Counted from the first letter of the stretch, positions 1-5,473 are shown. The stretch: 6,266 nucleotides of DNA from Chloroflexota bacterium (GCA_030616195.1 JAUWXW010000105.1:1-6266); one strand, 5' to 3'. The notes: generated from the sequence alone by a model not told the origin. Numbers and translations: made by a program.

Positions 1-4
1 CCCT

Positions 5-47
5 AGGTCGCCAGAGGCGACTCAGTCGACCGGCCCTCTGGCGACCT
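5..47. repeat. 13-bp perfect inverted repeat (hairpin) at left edge
   Basis: Positions 5-17 (AGGTCGCCAGAGG) are exactly complementary to 35-47, leaving a 17-nt loop that has a small internal pairing (CGAC/GTCG around 18-28). No T-run follows on the + strand, so it does not look like a standard intrinsic terminator. It may be the 3' hairpin of a gene left of the window or an intergenic palindromic repeat. The pairing is seen directly; the role is unknown. Confidence 0.6.
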
Positions 48-56
48 CAAGCGACA

Positions 57-97
57 GGAATCCATGCCAAATGGCGATACAGGCGTCTGTGGATTCC
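57..97. repeat. 8-bp inverted repeat enclosing two mini-hairpins, with an alternative partner downstream
   Basis: GGAATCCA (57-64) pairs perfectly with TGGATTCC (90-97). The enclosed 25 nt can form two short stems (GCC/GGC at 66-75 and CAG/CTG at 80-89), giving a three-way-junction shape. ATTCCC (93-98) can instead pair with GGGAAT (129-134). The words GGATTCC and GCGGGAATGACA resemble a dispersed intergenic repeat often seen in anaerobe genomes, so this may be a degenerate copy. No gene is visible in 1-342. Confidence 0.35.
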
Positions 98-183
98 CCT
101 CTCCCTAGGCGAGTCTATAAGCTTGCGCGGGAATGACAGCAAAGGGTTGGCGAACTTATCCAACTAAGCAGTAGTCAGCTGCC

Positions 184-212
184 TTGACAGCCAGTGAGCA
201 GGTGTCTAACAT
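184..212 (+). promoter_or_regulatory. Sigma70-type promoter for the Fe-S protein gene, with a dyad over the -10
   Basis: A consensus -35 TTGACA (184-189) is separated by 17 nt from the -10-like TAACAT (207-212, 4 of 6 matches to TATAAT). It lies about 130 nt upstream of the ATG at 343, predicting a start near 219 and a leader of roughly 124 nt. An imperfect dyad, GTGTCT (202-207) and AGGCAC (213-218) around a 5-nt centre, overlaps the -10 and could be a repressor site. A second TTGACA at 224-229 lacks a good -10. The spacing and hexamers are seen; activity is inferred. Confidence 0.5.
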
Positions 213-223
213 AGGCACAGCAG

Positions 224-323
224 TTGACATGCGAAATGCCGAGCAATAAGTGAGCGGGTACGGTAAAGGCACTGCAGCAACCAATCAGGCGAGCCGATCC
301 CCGCCTCTTGTTAGCCGCGAGGC
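224..323 (+). promoter_or_regulatory. Potentially structured 5' leader; weak cobalamin-riboswitch-like features
   Basis: Two competing pairings exist just before the Shine-Dalgarno site. GCGGG (254-258) can pair with CCCGC (300-304), while GCCTC (303-307) can pair with GAGGC (319-323); they share bases 303-304 and so exclude each other. In order along the leader are a CATGCGAAATG hairpin-loop word (229-239), GAGC (241-244), CGGTAA (261-266) and a stretch at 283-300 that loosely resembles the B12 box of cobalamin riboswitches. The conserved GGGAA element before the first stem is absent and the element is short, so this is a suggestion only. It should not be labelled a riboswitch without a covariance-model hit. 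Confidence 0.2.
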
Positions 324-342
324 AGTATAAGGAGGTAAAGTA

Positions 343-1410
343 ATGGCCACGAACGGCGTTTACGAAGAGCTGGCAGATATGCTGGTTACTGCTCCCACAG
401 GGTCACCGGCAATGAAGACCGCTGAATTCATAGAAATCCTGCGCCTGCAATACACAGCCGAGGAGGCGCGGTTAGCCGTCCAGGTAGGACTCTCGGGCGG
501 AAACCTCGATGAAATCTCGGAGAAGACGGGCATCGAGAAAGGAAAACTGAAAAAGATGCTCAACACCATGGCCGACAAGGGCACCATGTGGATCGACCCC
601 GGAGTAGAAGACCCAGCCTATCGGGCAGCGGGGTTGGTGCTCATGGGGATCACTGAGACATGCGGCTGGGGCAATGTGAAGTTTCCGTGGTCGGTGCAAC
701 TGAACAAGCTGTGGAACAGGTTCAAGTATACGTGGATCAAGGAAGGACTGACGCCGATGATGGGCCCCATGACCCCCGTATGGCCGGCCGCGGCAGCACT
801 GCCTGACGACGCTCTTCCCTCCGAGAACATACTCGAGGTCATAAAGGAGAATGATCACTGGAGTGTCTCCCCCTGCCCTTGCAGATTGTGGCGCTGGCTC
901 GATGAGCCCGGCCGTCACTGCAACCACCTGCTGGAAACGTGTATCCACGCTGGAGATTTAAGCCGCTGGACCGTGGAGCACGGCCTGGCCCGCCAGATTA
1001 CCTGTGATGAGGCTATCGAAATCCTGCGGAAATGTGAAGAGGACGGCCTTGTCCACACCGTTGACCCCCACTACGCCATATGCAATTGCTGTAATGACTG
1101 CTGCATCGCCATGATAGGCAGAGACATAGGGCTAACACACTTAATGGTGCCCACTGCTTTTGTTGCCACGAGTAACAAAGAAACATGCACCGCATGTAAG
1201 ACCTGCGCCAAGCGCTGCCCGGTGGAAGCAATAGAGGTTGATGAGTTCGCCGACGTTGACAGGGACCTCTGCATCGGGTGCGGCGTATGTGTTGTGGGAT
1301 GCCAGACAGAATCTATGAAGCTGGAGAGGCGGCCCGAAGCCGAACAGATACCCGCCCCAGCTCCCTCGGAGGTTGACCTTGACGCCTTCCCAGGGATGGG
1401 GAAGCGATAG
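343..1410 (+). CDS. Multi-cluster 4Fe-4S ferredoxin-domain protein (355 aa)
   Basis: This is probably a cytoplasmic iron-sulfur electron-transfer protein; no signal peptide or membrane segment is visible. Residues about 38-83 look like a small helical or winged-helix-type module (LDEISEKTGI, then KLKKMLNTMADKG). A middle domain has PCPCR (177-181), C193 and C200, then CNCCNDCC (247-254), which looks like an extra metal or Fe-S site. The C-terminus has two ferredoxin motifs: C282-x2-C285-x2-C288-x3-C292-P, and C310-x2-C313-x2-C316-x3-C320, the second lacking the usual following proline (QT instead). The last 25 residues are proline- and acid-rich and probably disordered. The start at 343 is well supported by AGGAGG at 330-335, 7 nt before the ATG. 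The gene is convergent with the RACo-like gene. A role in feeding electrons to that activator is plausible from context but not shown; the exact substrate is unknown. Confidence 0.9.
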   Translation: MATNGVYEELADMLVTAPTGSPAMKTAEFIEILRLQYTAEEARLAVQVGLSGGNLDEISEKTGIEKGKLKKMLNTMADKGTMWIDPGVEDPAYRAAGLVLMGITETCGWGNVKFPWSVQLNKLWNRFKYTWIKEGLTPMMGPMTPVWPAAAALPDDALPSENILEVIKENDHWSVSPCPCRLWRWLDEPGRHCNHLLETCIHAGDLSRWTVEHGLARQITCDEAIEILRKCEEDGLVHTVDPHYAICNCCNDCCIAMIGRDIGLTHLMVPTAFVATSNKETCTACKTCAKRCPVEAIEVDEFADVDRDLCIGCGVCVVGCQTESMKLERRPEAEQIPAPAPSEVDLDAFPGMGKR

Positions 1411-1447
1411 ATTGCGGTCTGCACGTTCGCCCCTACAGGAGGCTTTC

Positions 1448-1512
1448 TATCGCGCCTGGAAAGGCGCTCCTACACAGAAGACAAATGTGGGAGCCCCCTT
1501 CCGGGGGCGATT
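1448..1512. repeat. REPIN-like inverted pair of GTAG/GTGG-headed hairpins
   Basis: Two 27-nt units lie head to head, 11 nt apart. Unit A (1448-1474, read on the - strand) starts TGTAGGAGC, has a TTCC loop and ends GCGATA; its stem is GCGCCT/AGGCGC. Unit B (1486-1512, + strand) starts TGTGGGAGC, has the same TTCC loop and ends GCGATT; its stem is GCCCCC/GGGGGC. The outer words and loop are conserved while the stem centre changes on both sides together. The layout is that of REP/REPIN elements mobilised by RAYT (TnpA-REP) transposases. It sits between convergent genes and may also protect or end both transcripts. No RAYT gene is in the window. Confidence 0.75.
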
Positions 1513-1600
1513 CTGTGGCTCCAATAGTCGCCTAGCCCCAGCTATTTGCTTTTTGAATTTTGATCTTCTAACTTCGTCGCCCCTGACATCCTGGTTTTCA

Positions 1601-3451
1601 TCAGTCAATCACTTCCCTCTTGCCGTGTGCGATCCTGTATCGTCCTATGTAACTTGCCTGAACAAAGGTGTCGGTGAAATTGGGCACGGTGCTCAACTCA
1701 ATATAGTCGACTCGAGAGGCTATGGTCTGTGCCTGCGTTCGCTTTGCAAGCGAGATTAAAGCCAGCCTGGATCCCATCCCGGCAGCATTTCCCACCTGCC
1801 GGAAGCGGCCAAGTGGCAAGGATGGTAACATACCGATGGTTAGCGCACTGGACAGATCGATGTAGGTGCCGAAGGCGCCAGCAATTATCACCTGACTGAT
1901 TTCTTCTTCAGAGCGCCCCTGCGTTTCCAATAGCGTCTGGATACCGGTGCGGATGGCCGCCTTAGCCAGTTGTAGCTCTCGCACATCTCCTTGAGTGATA
2001 ACGATGTCTGGTCCTTTGTCGTCTCTCTCCTTTCCAACCAGTACAAACTGGCGCTGCTCATCGCGGGTACGAACAAGAGGGTGAGTATCCTTCATCCTGC
2101 CACGTTCGTCGATGACTCCAGCAAGATAGAGCTGGGCCATAGCGTCAAGTACACCTGAGCCACAAATGCCCACCGGCGCCGCTTCATCAACGGTGCGGTA
2201 CTGGACGCTGTCGTCCTCTATCCGCAGCCGTTCAATAGCTCCGCTGGCAGCCCGCATACCGTCCTTAATGTGACCGCCTTCGAAGGCAGGCCCGGAGGCG
2301 CACGAGACAGCAGTTATCTTCCCATTGTCTACCAGAGAGACCTCGGTGTTGGTCCCGATGTCCAGGGCCAGTACCAGCCCTTCAGCCTGCCAGGCTTCAG
2401 TCGCCAGCAACATGGCCACATGGTCGCTGCCCACAAAACCGGCGATGTTGGGCAGCAGGTGCACGTAGGCCCCTGGAGCGATATGCAAGCCCAAATCGCG
2501 GGCCTTAATATCCAGGGCCCCACTGACCGCGGGGACAAAGGGAGACAAGGCAAGCTGCCTCACTGGCAAACCGACCAATAGATGATGCATAGCAGTATTA
2601 CCTACTACCACTGCCTCAACAATTCTCTCTGTGTCGGTGTCAACCTCGGCGCACAGGTCCACAGCCAGCTCATTAAGTGCCTCGACAGCCAGCCTTTGCA
2701 AGTGCACGCCCTCAGGCGGCGAGGCTACGACGCGGGTAACCCGGCTGATGATATCCTCCCCATAGCTGATCTGAGGATTCATTATCCCTTTAGCCGCCAG
2801 AGTGCGGCCATCGCTCAAATCAACAAGGTAGCCGGCGACCTTGGTGGTGCCCAGATCTATGGCTAACCCCAGTTCCCGGCTTGGCCAAGTACACAAAGCT
2901 ACCACCTCGTCGTTGCGGACCGAAGCCTGACACCGCCACTTCCACGACCGTAGCTGGGGCGAGAGGGCACGCAGGACATCGACATCAATCCTATGGCATT
3001 GTAACTGGTGTTGCTGGTTTAGCGTCCCCAGCAGACTGTCGGCATCGGCCACCACTTCCTCTAAGGTCGGGGCTGGTAACTTTGCCTGGTAGGCACGAAC
3101 GGGTGGCTCCGGTTGAACGGTCACCTGCAACCCTTCCACCTGAGTCCGTTGCGGTGTGGCCATGGACTCAGATGGCACGCTCACCTTGCAATCACCGGTT
3201 GGATAGGCCTGGCAGGCCAGACGCCAGCCGTCCTGTAATTCCTGGGATGAAAGGACTTCTCGCTCACTGGAGCTTGGTTCCGAGACAGATCCTTTCAGAA
3301 CCTGCACCTTACAGGACTGGCACTTTCCCTGGCCACCGCATACGCTAACAATGCCAGCGCCGACCTGGCGGGCGCAATCCAGGAGAGACTCGTCGTCCCG
3401 GCATTGTCCTCTTCGTCCTATTGGCTCAAAATCGATTGTACAGGCTGTCAT
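1601..3451 (-). CDS. RACo-like reductive activator: [2Fe-2S] ferredoxin plus ASKHA ATPase (DUF4445 type), 616 aa
   Basis: The RACo family uses ATP to drive electrons uphill and reactivate oxidised Co(II) corrinoid proteins. The N-terminal [2Fe-2S] domain has C38-x5-C44-x2-C47 and C80. A linker (about 100-195) leads to the ASKHA domain: LAIDLGTTKVAG (196-207), NPQISYGEDI (225-234), VVVGNTAMHHLL (281-292), NIAGFVGSDH (335-344), the second phosphate loop LALDIGTNTE (361-370), CASGPAFEGG (384-393), GICGSGVLDA (428-437), ITQGDVRELQLAKAA (485-499), IIAGAFGTYID (522-532) and VGNAAGMGS (553-561). The length (616 aa) is full for the family, and no key motif is missing. The ATG at 3451 is supported by GGTGA (complement of 3458-3462), 6 nt upstream. 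It is divergent from the dehydratase-type operon, convergent with the Fe-S protein gene and unlinked to a corrinoid protein within the window. Related proteins include functionally uncharacterised ones, so the substrate is uncertain. Confidence 0.93.
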   Translation of the reverse strand: MTACTIDFEPIGRRGQCRDDESLLDCARQVGAGIVSVCGGQGKCQSCKVQVLKGSVSEPSSSEREVLSSQELQDGWRLACQAYPTGDCKVSVPSESMATPQRTQVEGLQVTVQPEPPVRAYQAKLPAPTLEEVVADADSLLGTLNQQHQLQCHRIDVDVLRALSPQLRSWKWRCQASVRNDEVVALCTWPSRELGLAIDLGTTKVAGYLVDLSDGRTLAAKGIMNPQISYGEDIISRVTRVVASPPEGVHLQRLAVEALNELAVDLCAEVDTDTERIVEAVVVGNTAMHHLLVGLPVRQLALSPFVPAVSGALDIKARDLGLHIAPGAYVHLLPNIAGFVGSDHVAMLLATEAWQAEGLVLALDIGTNTEVSLVDNGKITAVSCASGPAFEGGHIKDGMRAASGAIERLRIEDDSVQYRTVDEAAPVGICGSGVLDAMAQLYLAGVIDERGRMKDTHPLVRTRDEQRQFVLVGKERDDKGPDIVITQGDVRELQLAKAAIRTGIQTLLETQGRSEEEISQVIIAGAFGTYIDLSSALTIGMLPSLPLGRFRQVGNAAGMGSRLALISLAKRTQAQTIASRVDYIELSTVPNFTDTFVQASYIGRYRIAHGKREVID

Positions 3452-3477
3452 AACTCGTCACCATTTCTTGGTTTTGT

Positions 3478-3660
3478 TCAGTTTCTCCCGCCAAGGGCGA
3501 ATTCTATACGGGATAGGTCTTCTTCACACCGCGGCAGGCGCAGAGTCCTGAGTACGTCCTTGATAATACCCAGACGTCACGCGTAATCTCCTGCCATCAA
3601 TAGATTGGGAACCAGTCCCTTATCGACTGATCCTATTATAAGCTTTTTGGCACCAGGCGA
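3478..3660 (-). other. Possible decayed reading frame or leader peptide upstream of the RACo-like gene
   Basis: On the - strand a frame reaches a TGA at 3579-3577 and then continues for 32 further sense codons (complement of 3576-3481) to another TGA at 3480-3478, 26 nt before the RACo start. The 32 codons encode a charged, amphipathic peptide including IIKDVLRTLRLPRCEEDLSR, with no start codon of its own. Overlapping the first TGA as GTGA is a GTG (3580) preceded by GGCAGGAG at 7 nt spacing; it could start an 18-codon peptide ending at 3524. Either a gene relic or a small leader ORF is possible, or neither. No family is recognised. Confidence 0.18.
3635..3640 (-). promoter_or_regulatory. Perfect TATAAT -10 candidate for the RACo-like gene
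   Basis: The complement of 3640-3635 reads TATAAT. No good -35 is found at 16-18 nt spacing (TACTCG or TTACTC) and there is no extended TGn. It would give a leader of about 175 nt before the start at 3451. A second weak -10-like TATAGAAT lies at complement 3508-3501, also without a good -35. Either could be the real promoter; the sequence does not decide. Confidence 0.3.
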
Positions 3661-3739
3661 GTAAAATCCCCAGACTGAGGCAGTGGCATGAAGCCCCTCT
3701 TGCCATCGGGGAGGCCACCCAAGACCAGTGAATGTACCG

Positions 3740-3771
3740 GGCGAGCCTAACCCCGTGGATTCAGGCTCGCC
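3740..3771. repeat. 9-bp perfect inverted repeat
   Basis: GGCGAGCCT (3740-3748) pairs exactly with AGGCTCGCC (3763-3771) around a 14-nt loop. No T-run follows on either strand, so it is not a clear terminator. It resembles the other intergenic stem-loops of this window in size and GC content, but lacks the GTAG head. Confidence 0.5.
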
Positions 3772-3862
3772 TTCCCCCGTCATTGCGGGCCCGCCGCCCA
3801 GTGTCATTGTTACGACAGCACCACTTTCATGGTCCGTGGTGCCGACGGCAACCGGCATGATT

Positions 3863-3887
3863 GATTCTGAGCGCAGCGAGGCATCTT
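3863..3887. repeat. Probable degenerate copy of a dispersed intergenic repeat
   Basis: The word ATTCTGAGCGCAGCGAGGCA at 3864-3883 closely resembles the dispersed repeat core ATTCTGAGCGCAGCGAAGAA that is common between genes in many environmental anaerobe genomes. This recognition is from memory of that repeat, not from copies inside the window, so it is tentative. It argues against coding function for the short frames that run through it. Confidence 0.35.
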
Positions 3888-3934
3888 GCCATAGTCCAGA
3901 CACGCTCCACCCCGAGCAATCTCGATGTCACTGC

Positions 3935-3958
3935 GGTTCAGGTGCGCACCTGAGAACC
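3935..3958. promoter_or_regulatory. Extended palindrome, candidate operator or palindromic repeat
   Basis: CAGGTGCGCACCTG (3939-3952) is a perfect 14-nt palindrome. It is flanked by GGTT (3935-3938) and, after a 2-nt offset, AACC (3955-3958), extending the dyad to 24 nt. Size and symmetry fit a dimeric DNA-binding protein, but it lies about 250 nt upstream of the promoter at 4187 and 480 nt from the RACo start, so the controlled gene is unclear. Confidence 0.35.
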
Positions 3959-3971
3959 ACCAAACACGCAC

Positions 3972-4027
3972 TGTAGCGCGACCCGTTAGGGTCGCCTTTT
4001 TCAGCGAGGCTAAAGCCTCGCGCTACA
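3972..4027. repeat. REPIN-like element, copy 1 (two hairpins, GTAGCG ends outward)
   Basis: Left hairpin: GCGACCC (3978-3984), loop GTTA, GGGTCGC (3989-3995), followed by CTTTTT. Right hairpin: GCGAGGC (4004-4010), loop TAAA, GCCTCGC (4015-4021). The outer ends TGTAGCGCGA (3972-3981) and TCGCGCTACA (4018-4027) are perfectly complementary, so the whole element can also fold as one long structure. The left hairpin with its T5 run resembles an intrinsic terminator on the + strand, but no + gene lies upstream to be ended. It is 52/55 identical to the copy at 4063-4117 (compared over 3972-4026). Confidence 0.8.
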
Positions 4028-4062
4028 ATTACCTGTCGGGGCGCACGTCTCTGTCCCCCCTG

Positions 4063-4117
4063 TGTAGCGCCACCCTTTAGGGTCGCCTTTTGCAGCGAGG
4101 CTAAAGCCTCGCGCTAC
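4063..4117. repeat. REPIN-like element, copy 2
   Basis: This is a direct repeat of 3972-4026 with three substitutions in 55 nt. The right hairpin (4095-4112, loop TAAA) is identical to copy 1. The left hairpin has loop TTTA and one mismatch (C4071 opposite C4084) where copy 1 has a G-C pair. The T-run is four. The two copies are 36 nt apart in the same orientation, suggesting tandem insertion or duplication. Confidence 0.8.
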
Positions 4118-4186
4118 TCTGAGAATTCGTTGCGGAGCTTAGACCTGATGAGACGATGGGCCGGGAATCGAAACAGCGCCAGAAAG

Positions 4187-4228
4187 TTGACCAGAGATGA
4201 ACCAGGCGTGTAATATGGTCAATGGTCA
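4187..4228 (+). promoter_or_regulatory. Promoter of the dehydratase-type operon with overlapping TGGTCA sites
   Basis: A -35 TTGACC (4187-4192, 5 of 6) and a -10 TAATAT (4211-4216, 4 of 6) are 18 nt apart, predicting a start near 4223 and a leader of about 66 nt. TTGACCA (4187-4193) is the exact inverse complement of TGGTCAA (4216-4222), and ATGGTCA occurs twice in tandem (4215-4221, 4222-4228). The half-sites thus cover the -35 and the start point, as expected for a repressor operator. Hexamers and repeats are seen; the regulator is unknown. Confidence 0.5.
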
Positions 4229-4288
4229 GATAATCTCCACCAACCTCGAGACACCGCCGTCGTTCAGCAGCAGAAAGCTGGGACAACC

Positions 4289-5470
4289 ATGAAAACGGGC
4301 GCGTCGAAAGGGGAGAGTGAATTGGATACAAAGATAAAGTCGCCGGCATTGCAGGAATTCGCTGAAGCCACAGGGACCATTGTTAATCCGGCGCTACGGA
4401 GCTGGAAGGAGCAGGGGGGCAAGGTGACGGGGTACTTCTGCTCCTATGCGCCAGAGGAGATCATCACCGCTGCTGGCTTTCTCCCCTTCCGAATGAGAGG
4501 CACAGGCAGCACGGGGACGGAGTTGGCAGACCGATATTTGAGCGATTGCAATTGCAGTTTTGTCCGCAACTGCTTCAATATGGCGCTCAGCGGGGAGTAT
4601 GATTTTCTCGATGGGGCTGTCTGGGTCAACAGTTGTGATCACGTCCGCCGCGTCTACGACAACTGGAAGCGCAAACTGACGACACCTTCCTTCCTCCACT
4701 TTCTCAGCCTTCCCAAGAAGACCGGCGAAAAGCAGGTGAGCTGGTACCGGGAAGAACTGGCAACTTTCAAGGAAAGCCTGGAGAGACACTTCGGCGTGGA
4801 AATCACTGATGAGCGTCTGTGGGAAGCAATAAAACTCCACAATCAAAAGCGGCGCCTGCAGAGGAAGCTTTACAAACTCAGAAAAGGGGAAAAGCCGCCG
4901 ATTACCGGTGCCGAAACGCTGGCTGTCATAGTAGCTGGCACTGCCATGCCCACAGAGCGATACAATCAATTGCTGAAGGAGCTGCTGGATGAAATAAGCG
5001 GGGCGGACGGCAATGCTGACTACCGGGCCAGGTTGATGATATTAGGCGGCATACTTGATGATCCGGCCTACGTTAAGGTGATTGAGGACCAGGGCGGCCT
5101 GGTGGTCACCGATATGCTATGCTTTGGCACCAAAGTCATGTGGGAGGATGTGGATGAGGGGACACCGGAGCCTCTCGAGGCCCTTGCCCGATACTACATA
5201 AAAGACCGTCCCACCTGTCCGCGCTTTTTCGGGGTTCACGAACGAAGGGCTGCCTTCGTCCGGGAGATGATCCGAGAGTTCAAGGTAGACGCGGTTATTG
5301 GTCAGCGGCTAATGTTTTGCGACGGGTGGGCGTACGAGCATTACATGCTCGACCAGGACTTCAAGGACGACGGCGTTCCCCATCTGACATTGGATAGGGA
5401 ATACCTCTTGGGCGGCGTTGGCCAGTTGAGAACCAGGGTTCAGGCTCTTCTGGAAAGTATAGGCAGGTGA
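4289..5470 (+). CDS. 2-hydroxyacyl-CoA dehydratase / benzoyl-CoA reductase family subunit (393 aa)
   Basis: The family uses [4Fe-4S]-carrying heterodimers to reduce CoA thioesters by one electron, either dehydrating 2-hydroxyacyl-CoA or reducing an aromatic ring. Family landmarks are GYFCSYAPEEIITAAGF (48-64), CNCSFVRNC (87-95), VWVNSCDHVRRVYDNW (111-126), a helical region (152-195), RLMILGGILDDP (248-259), TDMLCFGTKVMWED (274-287), and FKVDAVIGQRLMFCDGW (331-347) followed by VPHLTLDREYLLGGVGQLRTR (split over 363-383). Cysteines C87/C89, C116 and C344 are the likely cluster ligands. Length fits the family, closest in style to the HgdB/BcrC-like subunit. The ATG at 4289 has only a weak site (GGGA, 4280-4283), and a TTG at 4322 may be the true start. 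It is followed after 3 nt by the second subunit. The substrate cannot be told from sequence alone. Confidence 0.92.
   Translation: MKTGASKGESELDTKIKSPALQEFAEATGTIVNPALRSWKEQGGKVTGYFCSYAPEEIITAAGFLPFRMRGTGSTGTELADRYLSDCNCSFVRNCFNMALSGEYDFLDGAVWVNSCDHVRRVYDNWKRKLTTPSFLHFLSLPKKTGEKQVSWYREELATFKESLERHFGVEITDERLWEAIKLHNQKRRLQRKLYKLRKGEKPPITGAETLAVIVAGTAMPTERYNQLLKELLDEISGADGNADYRARLMILGGILDDPAYVKVIEDQGGLVVTDMLCFGTKVMWEDVDEGTPEPLEALARYYIKDRPTCPRFFGVHERRAAFVREMIREFKVDAVIGQRLMFCDGWAYEHYMLDQDFKDDGVPHLTLDREYLLGGVGQLRTRVQALLESIGR
4310..4324 (+). promoter_or_regulatory. Strong internal Shine-Dalgarno before an alternative TTG start
   Basis: GGGGAG (4310-4315) lies 6 nt before an in-frame TTG (4322-4324, codon 12 of the longer reading). 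Starting there gives a 382-aa protein and removes an N-terminal MKTGASKGESE segment of low complexity. The upstream ATG at 4289 has a poorer site. Both starts remain possible. Confidence 0.4.
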
Positions 5471-5473
5471 ACA

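Larger units (their letters stand above)
3452..4288. other. 837-nt repeat-rich gap between divergent genes
   Basis: No convincing gene is seen on either strand. Short open frames here (3577-3903 on -, 3728-3976 on +) pass through palindromes and repeat-like words and show no recognisable domain. The gap holds a possible - strand promoter near 3640, a possible decayed reading frame at 3478-3660, an inverted repeat at 3740-3771, a repeat-like word at 3863-3887, a palindrome at 3935-3958, two 55-nt REPIN-like units (3972-4026, 4063-4117) and a promoter at 4187-4216. Nothing else is recognised. Confidence 0.7.

Noticed and set aside
252..307. tRNA-like segment (GCGGG ... CCCGCC)
   Set aside because: It is only about 56 nt, has no proper T-loop (TTCRANNC) and no anticodon arm.
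472..948. 158-codon open frame on the - strand
   Set aside because: It is fully antisense to the Fe-S protein gene, which has a strong ribosome site and conserved cysteine motifs.
2881..3348. 155-codon + strand frame, and the similar + strand frames at 2270-2581 and 2582-2866
   Set aside because: They are antisense to the RACo-like gene and have no domain or ribosome-site support.
3524..3580. Selenocysteine recoding of the TGA at 3579-3577
   Set aside because: A 5-bp ACGTC/GACGT pairing follows, but there is no convincing bacterial SECIS loop and the upstream frame is not a recognisable protein.
3577..3903. 108-codon - strand frame as a gene
   Set aside because: It begins inside a dispersed-repeat-like word and runs through a 9-bp inverted repeat; the product is low-complexity Gly/Pro/Thr-rich with no recognisable domain.
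3728..3976. 82-codon + strand frame
   Set aside because: It runs through the inverted repeat, the repeat-like word and the palindrome, and ends inside the REPIN-like element; it has no credible ribosome site.
3978..4001. Intrinsic terminator of an upstream + strand gene
   Set aside because: The hairpin plus T5 has the right form, but no + strand gene lies upstream within reach, and the structure recurs as part of a repeated element.
3972..4117. Short CRISPR array (55-nt repeats, 36-nt spacer)
   Set aside because: There are only two copies; each is internally a pair of hairpins with inverted ends, longer than CRISPR repeats, and no cas gene is present. REPIN-like elements explain it better.
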